This document shows positions 16,272 to 24,657 of a stretch of DNA of 34,927 nt, piece by piece. The number at the start of each line of letters is the position of its first letter. Position 1 is the stretch's first letter. Under the pieces are notes generated by a model that saw nothing but the letters and a program-made list of their open reading frames with translations, ran no database searches and was not told the DNA's origin. Source of the stretch: a virus; the IMG/VR virus record IMGVR_UViG_3300030380_003953, positions 1-34,927 of that record; one strand, written 5' to 3'. Made by a program: the position numbers and the translations under genes.

Positions 16272-16584
16272 AAAGCCAAATACCGCCAGAAGTTATCGCA
16301 CTACCATTCTTGATGATAACGCCATTGTTTCTATTAATCTTAAATGGCTTGCCCAAGGATGTGTTCTTGTCGGAGCTCTGGTCTATGGGTATTGGCAAAT
16401 TGAAAACAGGATTCAATCACTTGAAAATAAAGTTGCTAATGCAAATGAACAAATTGGGGATTTACTTAATAAGCATATCGTGGAGGAAAGGACTCAACGA
16501 GAAGAGTTGGCAGAAAAAGTGAAGTTTTACGAAAAAGAATTAAACCTAAACCCACTTAGTTGGGGTAAGAAAAAGCGGAAATAA
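16264..16584 (+). CDS. Membrane-anchored coiled-coil protein in the lysis cassette
   Basis: A 106-aa protein. Residues 28-45 (WLAQGCVLVGALVYGYW) form one transmembrane helix. Residues 46-92 (QIENRIQSLENKVANANEQIGDLL...EKVKFYEKEL) form a long coiled coil, ending in a very basic tail GKKKRK. The N-terminal segment SYRTTILDDNAIVSINLKWL is well ordered and looks conserved in type. One membrane helix plus a coiled coil next to an endolysin is compatible with an inner-membrane spanin-like or accessory holin part, yet no outer-membrane lipoprotein partner is evident. A hydrophobic reading frame at 16268-16522 lies within it and is treated as a shadow. Confidence 0.6.
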   Translation: MSEKPNTARSYRTTILDDNAIVSINLKWLAQGCVLVGALVYGYWQIENRIQSLENKVANANEQIGDLLNKHIVEERTQREELAEKVKFYEKELNLNPLSWGKKKRK

Positions 16585-16585
16585 T

Positions 16586-16903
16586 ATGGATTTTATGGCA
16601 GTATATGGCGAAGCAGGTATGATAGGCGTAGTAGGCGTTATGTTTGTTTATTTAGTCATGTCTTTAAGTAAAAAGTCTGAGGCTCAGCAAGACGCATTAG
16701 AAAGATTAAAAGTAGAAAATAGAGGGCAATCAGAAACGTTAGAAAATATGGAAGGAATGATAATAAAGCTTATTGGAAGATGGAACTCTAGTGACGACAA
16801 GCTTGATAGAAAATTTGATGCTCTTACTAAAGAAATAAATGATTTAGACAACCAGGTATCTAGGATAGATGGCTCTTTATCAAGAATAAATGGAAAACAC
16901 TAA
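16586..16903 (+). CDS. Putative holin-like membrane protein (N-terminal helix, BhlA/UviB-like layout)
   Basis: A 105-aa protein with one N-terminal transmembrane helix, about residues 8-27 (GEAGMIGVVGVMFVYLVMSL), followed by basic residues and a long charged helix with coiled-coil character (ALERLKVENRG...FDALTKEINDLDNQVSRIDGSL). This topology is that of BhlA/UviB-type small phage holins. Holins set lysis timing by opening the inner membrane. Only topology and neighbourhood support this. No experimental signature can be read. It ends TAATG into the next gene. Confidence 0.55.
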   Translation: MDFMAVYGEAGMIGVVGVMFVYLVMSLSKKSEAQQDALERLKVENRGQSETLENMEGMIIKLIGRWNSSDDKLDRKFDALTKEINDLDNQVSRIDGSLSRINGKH

Positions 16904-17133
16904 TGCCAGCATTAAATGATTTTAGAAACAAAGACTTATACGCTATGATGGTAAAGCTTGATGAAAGACAAAAGACCATATTTCAAATGCTTTATAGAGT
17001 AGAAAAACATTTAGAAAAACTTAATGGAAAAGTAGCTAATCACGATACCGCCATAACTAAACTACAAACAGTTGGGGCAGTAGCTGTAATCAGCATACCA
17101 ATAATCGTAAACATAATAATGAGGATAGTATAA
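16903..17133 (+). CDS. Putative XhlA-like lysis protein (C-terminal membrane anchor)
   Basis: A 76-aa protein in the opposite arrangement to its upstream neighbour. An N-terminal coiled coil (LDERQKTIFQMLYRVEKHLEKLNGKVANHDTAITKLQ, about 19-55) precedes a single C-terminal transmembrane helix (VGAVAVISIPIIVNIIM, about 57-73). Hemolysin XhlA-type phage proteins have exactly this layout and work with a holin and endolysin. TAATG overlaps on both sides tie it to the putative holin gene and to the next small gene. Confidence 0.6.
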   Translation: MPALNDFRNKDLYAMMVKLDERQKTIFQMLYRVEKHLEKLNGKVANHDTAITKLQTVGAVAVISIPIIVNIIMRIV

Positions 17134-17309
17134 TGTTAGCAAAGTTAATCGCAGATGATTTATTGTCAGATGAGAATGGAAAAGAAGTTATTGCTGAAAT
17201 AAATAAAGCAGTAGACATACCAATTATTTCAGAAAAGACTGAAGCAAAAATACTCGAAGCACTATGGAAAGTGATTAAAGGCGTATTACTTAAAAAGATT
17301 GGCTTATAA
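17133..17309 (+). CDS. Small hypothetical protein in the lysis cassette
   Basis: A 58-aa open frame starting MLAKLIADDLLSDENGK and ending KGVLLKKIGL, coupled by TAATG at both ends (17133 and 17309). It has an amphipathic N-terminal helix, a central IPIISEKTEAKILEALWKV stretch and a basic amphipathic C-terminus that could touch a membrane. No transmembrane helix is long enough to call. The exact coupling in a cassette with no spare bases is the main support for it. Function unknown. Confidence 0.55.
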   Translation: MLAKLIADDLLSDENGKEVIAEINKAVDIPIISEKTEAKILEALWKVIKGVLLKKIGL

Positions 17310-17707
17310 TGCCCAAGTTAGGGAAAAGAAGCAAGAAAAGGTTAGAAGGCGTTGATAAAAGATTGGTTCATGTACTTGAAGAGGTGGTTAAGTATTTTGA
17401 TATCACCGTCATTGAGGGAAAGAGAAGCCAAGAAAGACAGAATACTCTTGTTGCTGAAGGAAAGAGCAAAACGAAATTTGGCAAACACGTTGAAGGAAAA
17501 GCAGTAGATATATGTCCATATCCTATAGATTGGGATGCAAGAGACGATTTTCATTATCTAGGTGGTTGGGTATTGGCTACTGCAAATAGGTTAGGCTATA
17601 AAGTACGTTGGGGTGGAGATTGGAATGCGAGTTCGCAATTCAAAGGGCAAAGAACAACTAAGGATAATCAATTTGATGACTTAGTTCACTTTGAATTACT
17701 TGACTAA
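17309..17707 (+). CDS. Endolysin, M15-family peptidase
   Basis: This 132-aa enzyme would cleave the peptide part of peptidoglycan at the end of infection. The zinc/catalytic set of the M15 (VanY/L-alanyl-D-glutamate type) family is present: H60 and D67 in GKHVEGKAVDI, and D124 with H127 in DDLVHFEL. The usual substrate-site region IEGKRSQERQNTLVAEGKS (about 35-53) and WGGDW (101-105) are also seen. The length is that of single-domain phage endolysins. There is no signal peptide, so release depends on a holin, consistent with the upstream membrane proteins. It starts inside the TAATG of the preceding gene. Confidence 0.92.
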   Translation: MPKLGKRSKKRLEGVDKRLVHVLEEVVKYFDITVIEGKRSQERQNTLVAEGKSKTKFGKHVEGKAVDICPYPIDWDARDDFHYLGGWVLATANRLGYKVRWGGDWNASSQFKGQRTTKDNQFDDLVHFELLD

Positions 17708-17717
17708 ATGAGGAACT

Positions 17718-18479
17718 ATGAAGATAAAAGAAAGAGTTGTTGTATTTCCAGATGTACATTACCCACATCAAGACGAAAAAGCATTTAGATGTGCATTAAA
17801 CGTAATAAAAGAAATCAAGCCCACAGCGTTTTTACTGTTAGGAGATTTCGTTGAAGGAGCTTCTGTCAGTCATTGGCAATGGCGTAAAAAGAAACGCCCA
17901 CCTCTTGAGTACCAACTTCCTTTTATTGAAAAAGAAATCAAAGATGGCAATATTGGTTTGGATAGAATTGATGAAGCATTGGATAAAGTTAAATGCAGGA
18001 AAAAGCAATACGCTCAAGGAAATCATGAGCTATGGTTCGACCACTTTGTCGAAGAAAACCCATACCTTGAAGATTATGCCTCAAGAAAAGCCTTCAAATT
18101 TGACGAAAGAGGATATGAATGGCATGACTATGGTGACATCTTTAAAGTGTTCGGAAGCAAGTTACACGCATATCACGGAGGACACTTTATGGGAGTTGCC
18201 CATGCAAGAACTCACGCCTTACAAATGGGATGCAACATCATCTATGGTCATACACACGACAGCCAAAAAGCAGTCATCACCCATATTAGTGGACCGCACA
18301 TGGCGTATTCAATGGGATGTTTAGCTGATATGAAGAAAGATTTCCTTAAAGGTAGACCAACAAATTGGACTCATAATGTAGGTCTAGTAGATATTTTTAC
18401 TAATGGAAACTTTAATCTTGTAGTTCTTGATATAAATAATGGCGTTACATCCTACGGAGGGAAAATAATAAGTGCCTAA
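17718..18479 (+). CDS. Calcineurin-like metallophosphoesterase
   Basis: A 253-aa predicted metal-dependent phosphoesterase. All signature blocks are present in order: D12-x-H14 in FPDVHYPHQD, GD43 in LLLGDFVEG, GNH103E in AQGNHELW, H153 in AYHGGHF, and GH178-x-H180 in YGHTHD. The substrate cannot be read from the motifs. The family includes nucleases, nucleotide phosphatases and protein phosphatases. GAGGA precedes the ATG. Its end overlaps the start of the large tail gene by eight bases. A late-gene position between lysis and tail genes is unusual for a phage enzyme of nucleotide metabolism, but such placement is seen in environmental phages. Confidence 0.88.
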   Translation: MKIKERVVVFPDVHYPHQDEKAFRCALNVIKEIKPTAFLLLGDFVEGASVSHWQWRKKKRPPLEYQLPFIEKEIKDGNIGLDRIDEALDKVKCRKKQYAQGNHELWFDHFVEENPYLEDYASRKAFKFDERGYEWHDYGDIFKVFGSKLHAYHGGHFMGVAHARTHALQMGCNIIYGHTHDSQKAVITHISGPHMAYSMGCLADMKKDFLKGRPTNWTHNVGLVDIFTNGNFNLVVLDINNGVTSYGGKIISA

Positions 18480-21400
18480 ACAGTCAAAATCAATAAGAGA
18501 TTTTAGCGGAGGAATTGCTAAAGGCGTAGATGCGTTATCGTTAAAAGATAATCAGCTATCGGAATGTGTTAATTTCATAGCAGATAACGTAGGTAAGCTT
18601 AAAATAATACCCGATGAAAATATTGCCTGTACTAATGAATTAAACACAGAATTACCTGATGGTTATTCAAAAAATATACACTCATGGTCTGCTGATTTTA
18701 ATTTGAGTAATTCAGCACAAAGTACAAATCTTGTTGCTCCTTCAGTTACGGAAGTAAAAGTTGCAAAAAGAGCGAATATGGAATTGTACTTTACTCCTTT
18801 TCAATCAAGTAATGATAATACAGATTATCAAGATAGAGCATTAATTATTAAAGACGCAGATAGAGATGAATATATAATTGAAACTATAGTTAAAAATCCT
18901 TTTGAATTTGGATTTCAAAGTAAAGTTCCTAAGAATTCTATACAAGGCTTAAGCTTAAATGAGTTGGAAATAATGACGCATAAACATTATTTACCATCAT
19001 CAAATGAAGGGTCTGATTATAAAGACCCTACTATCCCTTGGCATTTTAAAACATTAGCTGGTGGCGATACTCGTCCTAATGGCTCAAATACAGTTAAAGC
19101 TTCTTTTGGTCCAATAGATGCTGGTGGCAATCATGGATTTACAGCTAACAGTAGCGAAGCTACAGCAATGAATACATATAATAATCCTGCGTGGTTGGAT
19201 AGCACTAAAACCTTTGAAAGCAATACAACTGTATATACAGATACTACCTCAAATAATGCAATGGGAAGAAACTTTAGATACGAAGCTAGTAATGGCAATA
19301 TTGTGTTTCCAGGAGGTCAAAGAAACGGTGGTGCGTTTAAAATAGAATCTGTTCCAAATGGTGGCACTGCAACTAATACAACAAATCCAGTTGAATTTGG
19401 CAAAACTCCTTTTAATGCCTCTGCATCTCAAGATGATGCCTATGCATATCGCATGATAATAGAGTGGGACTATTGGGGAAAAATGAATATAAAATTCCCA
19501 AATGAGCATCCAGATGGGGCAATCAACTATGCTCGAGGGAAAGGATTTAGACCTATAGGAAATGATAATTTTCCTGCTCCAAGTAAAACTATTGATGGAG
19601 TAACATATAAATATAGAGAATTAGCTCCTTTTTTTCATGGGCACACTTTTGAAAACAAAGTAACAAATCATGTTGGCTCTAATCATATGTGTGTTGAAAG
19701 TGGTGCTTTCTATTATATGTTTAATAGAGCTCCTTCTTTTGGTCAATTTAGCGAATGGACATATAATTTAAGTAATGTAAAAAGATTTGAGACAGCTACC
19801 TATGGCGTGACTATTGCTTACTATACAAATGTAGAACAAACCAGTGAAGCTTCAATAACAAGAAGTTACGATTTGCAACTTGCTGAAAATGCAATGAGTG
19901 TTAAATCTGGATTATTTTATGAACCTGATAATATTTTATCAGATGTTCCTACTGACCACCAAATTAAATTTGAAATACTCGACGATAAAGTAAGAATATT
20001 TCAAGACGTAGATACATTAAAAGCTTATGGAATAAAAAACGTTTCTGTGACAAAAACCAACATCGTAGACCTTGGTGAAAAAATTACAGATGGTCAAAGA
20101 TATCAACATTTAGTTGCAATAACGAATGAAGATTCTATGGCAACAGTCTACTCCATGGAAAACGACACATGGTTAGACTGGCAGATGGATTTTAAATTTG
20201 AAGAAACAGAATATATAGGCACAGTTAATATAAATAACGGTTCTAATAGTGGAACTTATAACAGCTTTTCAACCTTAGCTCACCCTTCAATAGTTGGAAT
20301 GCAAGTAAGGGGAACAGGGATAAAACCTGGTACTACGGTGACTGCTCAAGATACAAGTGCTACGCCTCCTACAATACAGCTAAGTAAAAATACATCATCA
20401 GCGATTTCAAATGGGACGGTTTATTATTGGGATTCTTCAATGAATGTAGATGTTTCATATGTAGACGCAGAAGGGCATTTATTTGCAAGCGACATTACAT
20501 TTAAAAGCAATAACAGACCTCAGTGGTTTGGCTATTTGGATTTAAATAAAACTTATCTAAAAACTCAATTTGATAGTGTTTCAAATAATTTCAATAACAA
20601 TACTCCTCAGGTAGAAAAAGCAAAAGGATTTAGCACAGATGCATTATGTCCTCAACCATACCGAATTAAAATTACAAATAGTCCAGCTACGGCATTAAAA
20701 GGGCAAAATACGCATATTGCTACAAAAGTAAATGGCTTATTTAAATTTAAAGATTCATCTGGTACGGATTTATCTGATGATGAGACTTTAGTAAAAAGTG
20801 CTCCTAATTCAACAAGCACATGGGCAAGTCATCCTTTAGGAATCAAAATTCAATACGATTGGATAGATGGTCAAGAAAGTGAAGTTGGTACTTTGATGGA
20901 GGGTTCTTTTCTAAAAAAAGAATTAACAGAGTTTTATTTTAGTTACATTTATGAAGGTGGGTACGTAAGTCAACCTCAGCAGTTTTATGAACATACGTAT
21001 AATGCTGGTAATAGTGGAGCAGATTCAATAAATGTTCCATTTTCTACTGCACCTAAAGCAGATTCTTGTGCATTGGGATTGCATATTGGAATAGGACCTC
21101 AATTAATTAGCGGAAAAGGAAATAACGCTAACTGGTCAGGGTTGTCAGAAAAAGATGGTGTATTAAATGCTAGGCTAAAAGGCATTGAAATATATGGTCG
21201 CTTTACAAATACAGACCCTAATAACATATATCTTTTATGTGAAATAGATTTAAACAAAGGTTGGAAGTCATTTGCTACTGGAAAATGGAAAGACTTTACA
21301 ACGTTTGGTAACGTATCGCATTACGGAACTAGTTATACAAGTTCTACTGGAGGTCCAGTAACTGACCATATTATTTATAAGGCAGTACCTACGTTTCAGA

Positions 21401-22227
21401 GTTTCTTTAATAAATATCAACTAGCGTGGGATGAGCCTATTGGATTTGAAAGTGATGGTACTGGATGGAAGACAGCTTGCGTATTTAACAGAAGAGCTTA
21501 TTATGGCAATGTCAGAATTAAAGGCAAAGATGACCAAATAAAATATTATCCTGATGGTATTTTAAAATCTGCATTAGGTAATTATGCAACTGTTGGAGAG
21601 AGTAATTTAATTGAAGCTACTGTGAACGATGGGGATGATATTGTAGCTCTACGAGTTATTGGTAATAAACTATGTCAATTTAAGAAGTATTCCTTAACCA
21701 TAATGGGTGTTAAAACGCTAGAAAATGGCGAAAATCGTGAGGAAATTGAAGAAACCCTACATCATGTCGGCTTAGAGAGTGATAATCAAATTTGCGACAC
21801 TCCTTACGGGTTATTTTGGGTTAGTAGAAGTGGAATTTATTTGTATAATGGACAAAATATTCAAACACTTACATCCAACCCCCAAGGTAGTCTTATTGAC
21901 AAAACTCAATGGGAAAATTTTTATGGAAAAAGAACCCATGTAGGATATGATGCATACTGGAATCAGGCTCATATATGCAAAGACATAATGGCAAACTCTG
22001 AAGTATTAATCTATAGCTTTAATACGGGGGCTTTTACAGAGGGTTCAGATATGTATACGGGCTCAAAAAGAACTGGTTTTGTTACAGATAGAGATGGTCA
22101 CTTGTTGTGGGCTGAAAAAGTATCTGACGGAACTAGGGGCACTGCTGTAACTCCTAATAAAACAAATAAAGTAACGGAAAAAGCAAGTGATGTGCAAACT
22201 GCACCTCCACCACCTTCGGGGAACTAA
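18472..22227 (+). CDS. Large tail protein, putative podovirus tail nozzle
   Basis: A 1251-aa protein beginning with GTG at 18472, eleven bases after GGAGG. The N-terminus SIRDFSGGIAKGVDALSLKDNQLSEC then NFIADNVGKLKI is the (I)xDFxGGI...DNQxxECxNF motif of large podoviral tail proteins. Near the C-terminus, KLCQFKKYSLTIMGV, TPYGLFWVSRSGIYLYNG (about 1107-1124) and HVGYDAYWNQAHI are blades typical of the beta-propeller part of nozzle proteins (T7 gp12/P22 gp10 class). The long middle is beta-rich with several Asn/Ser-rich loops and a low-complexity Pro-rich end (TAPPPPSGN). It would form the tube or nozzle below the adaptor. This is inferred, because the insert sequences are not family-specific. 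Confidence 0.7.
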   Translation: MPKQSKSIRDFSGGIAKGVDALSLKDNQLSECVNFIADNVGKLKIIPDENIACTNELNTELPDGYSKNIHSWSADFNLSNSAQSTNLVAPSVTEVKVAKRANMELYFTPFQSSNDNTDYQDRALIIKDADRDEYIIETIVKNPFEFGFQSKVPKNSIQGLSLNELEIMTHKHYLPSSNEGSDYKDPTIPWHFKTLAGGDTRPNGSNTVKASFGPIDAGGNHGFTANSSEATAMNTYNNPAWLDSTKTFESNTTVYTDTTSNNAMGRNFRYEASNGNIVFPGGQRNGGAFKIESVPNGGTATNTTNPVEFGKTPFNASASQDDAYAYRMIIEWDYWGKMNIKFPNEHPDGAINYARGKGFRPIGNDNFPAPSKTIDGVTYKYRELAPFFHGHTFENKVTNHVGSNHMCVESGAFYYMFNRAPSFGQFSEWTYNLSNVKRFETATYGVTIAYYTNVEQTSEASITRSYDLQLAENAMSVKSGLFYEPDNILSDVPTDHQIKFEILDDKVRIFQDVDTLKAYGIKNVSVTKTNIVDLGEKITDGQRYQHLVAITNEDSMATVYSMENDTWLDWQMDFKFEETEYIGTVNINNGSNSGTYNSFSTLAHPSIVGMQVRGTGIKPGTTVTAQDTSATPPTIQLSKNTSSAISNGTVYYWDSSMNVDVSYVDAEGHLFASDITFKSNNRPQWFGYLDLNKTYLKTQFDSVSNNFNNNTPQVEKAKGFSTDALCPQPYRIKITNSPATALKGQNTHIATKVNGLFKFKDSSGTDLSDDETLVKSAPNSTSTWASHPLGIKIQYDWIDGQESEVGTLMEGSFLKKELTEFYFSYIYEGGYVSQPQQFYEHTYNAGNSGADSINVPFSTAPKADSCALGLHIGIGPQLISGKGNNANWSGLSEKDGVLNARLKGIEIYGRFTNTDPNNIYLLCEIDLNKGWKSFATGKWKDFTTFGNVSHYGTSYTSSTGGPVTDHIIYKAVPTFQSFFNKYQLAWDEPIGFESDGTGWKTACVFNRRAYYGNVRIKGKDDQIKYYPDGILKSALGNYATVGESNLIEATVNDGDDIVALRVIGNKLCQFKKYSLTIMGVKTLENGENREEIEETLHHVGLESDNQICDTPYGLFWVSRSGIYLYNGQNIQTLTSNPQGSLIDKTQWENFYGKRTHVGYDAYWNQAHICKDIMANSEVLIYSFNTGAFTEGSDMYTGSKRTGFVTDRDGHLLWAEKVSDGTRGTAVTPNKTNKVTEKASDVQTAPPPPSGN

Positions 22228-22667
22228 TGGCAATATTACTTAAAACTACTACATCGGCTAGAAAAGATATCGCATCTGGAAAATTAATTACAAAGCATTA
22301 CGATATGGGCGATGTAAGCATTAATAAAAAATTTAATAGATGTAATATTACTTACAAGATGGAGAGTACTGGGATAACTCCTTTAAAAGTTTCATACAGA
22401 CTAGATGAGGCTGGTTCTTTTGTTGACTTTGACGCAGTAGATGACAATGCTTTTTCTGTATATGATAATGGAGCTAGGCTATGTAGGACCAATGGAAAAA
22501 TTAAAACTGCAGAATTCGATTTTGCTAAAAACAATAAATACGGTAAAGTAGTACAGATAAAGATTGCATACATTGCATCTGGTATGAGTTTCAACTCAAG
22601 TACTGACATAGATGGGTTTGAATTATCTGATATTACTTTTACTTACAGACCAATTAACAGGAATTAA
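22227..22667 (+). CDS. Tail protein, apparent C-terminal domain of the nozzle
   Basis: A 146-aa all-beta protein. KLITKHYDMGDVSINKKF followed by RCNITYKMES and a C-terminal KVVQIKIAYIASG...IDGFELSDITFTYRPINRN is the pattern that ends many single-chain tail proteins of this class (xITKxxDFGxxxxxKKxxxxxITY...LxDIxxxYRPxxRx). Here it is its own gene, joined to the larger gene by a TAATG overlap. A stoichiometric partner of the nozzle is therefore likely. No Shine-Dalgarno is needed, given re-initiation. Confidence 0.65.
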   Translation: MAILLKTTTSARKDIASGKLITKHYDMGDVSINKKFNRCNITYKMESTGITPLKVSYRLDEAGSFVDFDAVDDNAFSVYDNGARLCRTNGKIKTAEFDFAKNNKYGKVVQIKIAYIASGMSFNSSTDIDGFELSDITFTYRPINRN

Positions 22668-22668
22668 T

Positions 22669-23184
22669 ATGGCAAACAATCATTATTCAAAGCATAGTAG
22701 TAGAGCCGATATCCAAAGATATTGGGATTATCACAATAATAGGGAGAAAAATATAGCTGTTGCTTCTGATGTTGGTGGTAAAGTAGCGAACTTTATGGTT
22801 CAAGATTATTTAGACACAAAAAAGAATCCACCTAAAGTCGCTAAAAATATTGTATCAACAGCGTCAAATGTTCATCCAAAACTAAATAGTCCACAATTTG
22901 CAGGTCAACCTACTGAATCAGGACTGATGGGATTTGTAAAAAATCCTTCATGGGCTGGGTTGGAAACAGGTGTAGCAAACACATTAACAAACCCAATAAC
23001 TAATCTTGGCGGTATGGCAACTAAAGCTGGATTTGCAAAAACTGGTGGATTAATAACTGGTGCTGGTACAGCTTTAAAAGGAGCATTGACATCAATGGGA
23101 CCAGTAGGTTGGGCACTTTTGGCAGGAGGAGCTTTAATGCTTCATCAAGGCAAAGGTGGCGGAAGAAATAAAAGGAGATATTAA
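22669..23184 (+). CDS. Putative internal (ejected) virion protein with membrane-active C-terminus
   Basis: A 171-aa protein. I choose the ATG at 22669 (MANNHYSKHSSRADI), six bases after AGGA, rather than an in-frame ATG at 22612 that would overlap the previous gene by 56 bases. The C-terminal half is Gly/Ala/Thr-rich: GMATKAGFAKTGGLITGAGTALKGALTS and then PVGWALLAGGALMLHQG (about 145-161), a possible membrane helix, ending with a basic tail GKGGGRNKRRY. Small amphipathic Gly-rich proteins next to giant virion proteins are typical ejection proteins of podoviruses. This is an inference from composition and position. Confidence 0.55.
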   Translation: MANNHYSKHSSRADIQRYWDYHNNREKNIAVASDVGGKVANFMVQDYLDTKKNPPKVAKNIVSTASNVHPKLNSPQFAGQPTESGLMGFVKNPSWAGLETGVANTLTNPITNLGGMATKAGFAKTGGLITGAGTALKGALTSMGPVGWALLAGGALMLHQGKGGGRNKRRY

Positions 23185-23684
23185 TGAACCCATATGAATG
23201 GCTTGATAACAGACTTGGTGGCATTCTACCAGGAGGAGCCAAAACAAGCGGTATAGTAAGAGATATTCAAAAAGGATTTTTAGGAAAAAGCTATGATGCT
23301 CTTCTTGGAAGAAGGGGATTCTTTGGAGAATATTTAGGTGGAAGAAAAGCAGATAGGAAACGTAGAGCAATAGGTGGTATTGCAAAAGAGATAGCCAATA
23401 TAGAAAGTCGTAAAGCAGATATTTTCCCAGATGAAATGACAAACTTTAACAGAAAAACGCTAAATGATTGGAATACACTTCAAGGAAAGAATTCTGCATC
23501 ACCACTTACCATGGCAACTGACACAGGTAAAAACCAAAAATTTCAAAACATTATTAATCAAGCAATCAACAATACAAATGCTTCATTAAACAAAACAATA
23601 ACTTCAGCACAAGACAGGTTATGGGGACAAGAAGACCAGATTGCCAACTTAAAAGCTGAAACACAATCAATAAGGGATTCATAA
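23184..23684 (+). CDS. Putative internal virion protein
   Basis: A 166-aa protein starting in a TAATG overlap. N-terminus MNPYEWLDNRLGGILPGGAKTSGIVRDIQKG, then a Gly/Arg-rich strip GRRGFFGEYLGGRKADRKRR and a helical C-terminus (QKFQNIINQAINNTNASLNKTITSAQDRLWGQEDQIANLKAETQSI) with coiled-coil character. I know no family. The set of basic N-terminal segment plus helical tail, and its place between two similar proteins just before the giant gene, make an internal or ejected virion role the best guess. Confidence 0.5.
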   Translation: MNPYEWLDNRLGGILPGGAKTSGIVRDIQKGFLGKSYDALLGRRGFFGEYLGGRKADRKRRAIGGIAKEIANIESRKADIFPDEMTNFNRKTLNDWNTLQGKNSASPLTMATDTGKNQKFQNIINQAINNTNASLNKTITSAQDRLWGQEDQIANLKAETQSIRDS

Positions 23685-23685
23685 C

Positions 23686-24657
23686 ATGGATGACATAACA
23701 AGACTATTAGGCTCAATTATAAGCGGTGGCTTGGATGGATATCAACAAAATCAAAGATTAGACAAAACAATTCAAGCACAAGAAGATATAGCCTTATTAA
23801 AAGACTCTTTAAGCGTAAAAAACACACAACAATTAAATGAGAATAATAGAGAAAATGCATTATTGTCAGATTCCTTAGGGGTTAAAAACGCAATGCTAGA
23901 AGATTCTTTAGATACCGAAAGAATGATGCGAGCAGATTCTTTAGCAAATGAAAGACATGAAGATACTCAAAGATTTCAAAAAGGAAATCAAGCATTAGGT
24001 CTTATGACTGCTTTGGGTCCAGCAATGACAGATACAAAAAACCAAGAGTTAAGCAATCAAATAGCTAAGGGTGATTTTCGATATGAAAATATTCGTACTA
24101 AAGTACGAGAATTAGAAGATGCAAAAAGAGATGCTAGACAATGGACTCCTGATTTAAACAATTTAAACAGACGAACATTGCAGTTTAGAACTGAAAAATC
24201 TTTTCCATTTAGTGAAACAGATATGCTAAATGATTATACAGAAGTAAGAGACGATTTAGAATTGACGGTTTTGGAAGCTTTGAAACTGCCACCCAATGAT
24301 ATGAAAAGAGCAGGAGTCTTAAAATTTCTTAATAAGATGGTAAAAAGAGCTGGGCATACAGATTTCTTAGACGGAGATTGGGGTATATTTGGAGGCGAGG
24401 ACCCAGATGGGGCACAAGCACAAGCAATTAAAGACGAATTAGAAACGTGGCAAACATTATTAAAGGATAAAAAAAGTAGCAATTCACTTTTAGACGATAT
24501 GTATAACATTTCTCCAGAAGATAGAAAGTTTTATCAAGAATGGAGAGGGCAAAGAGGTGCACTTTCTGGTAAAAAAATAGCAAACGTCGATGCTCAACAA
24601 GCTGAAATGATGAGTGTTTTAAAAACTTTAGTTGAACAATCTAATCCTAGTAAATGA
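23686..24657 (+). CDS. Putative internal virion protein with hendecad DSL repeats
   Basis: A 323-aa, mostly helical protein. After a short hydrophobic start (TRLLGSIISGGLDGY) the residues about 30-95 carry an 11-residue repeat centred on D-S-L: at 40-42, 62-64, 73-75 and 84-86 (spacings 22, 11 and 11). Such hendecads form long right-handed coiled coils. The rest is charged and helical (RTKVRELEDAKRDARQW, KRAGVLKFLNKMVKRAGH), with an acidic, Gly-rich linker DGDWGIFGGEDPDG. No enzyme motif is visible. Its stop overlaps the giant gene's start (ATGA), so it is translated with it, compatible with a partner of the giant virion protein. Confidence 0.55.
   Translation: MDDITRLLGSIISGGLDGYQQNQRLDKTIQAQEDIALLKDSLSVKNTQQLNENNRENALLSDSLGVKNAMLEDSLDTERMMRADSLANERHEDTQRFQKGNQALGLMTALGPAMTDTKNQELSNQIAKGDFRYENIRTKVRELEDAKRDARQWTPDLNNLNRRTLQFRTEKSFPFSETDMLNDYTEVRDDLELTVLEALKLPPNDMKRAGVLKFLNKMVKRAGHTDFLDGDWGIFGGEDPDGAQAQAIKDELETWQTLLKDKKSSNSLLDDMYNISPEDRKFYQEWRGQRGALSGKKIANVDAQQAEMMSVLKTLVEQSNPSK

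Noticed and set aside
16268-16522. Overlapping hydrophobic 84-aa frame inside the membrane-protein gene at 16264
   Set aside because: It has a membrane-like stretch, but it is fully nested in a better frame with coupled start and stop, and has no ribosome-binding site of its own.
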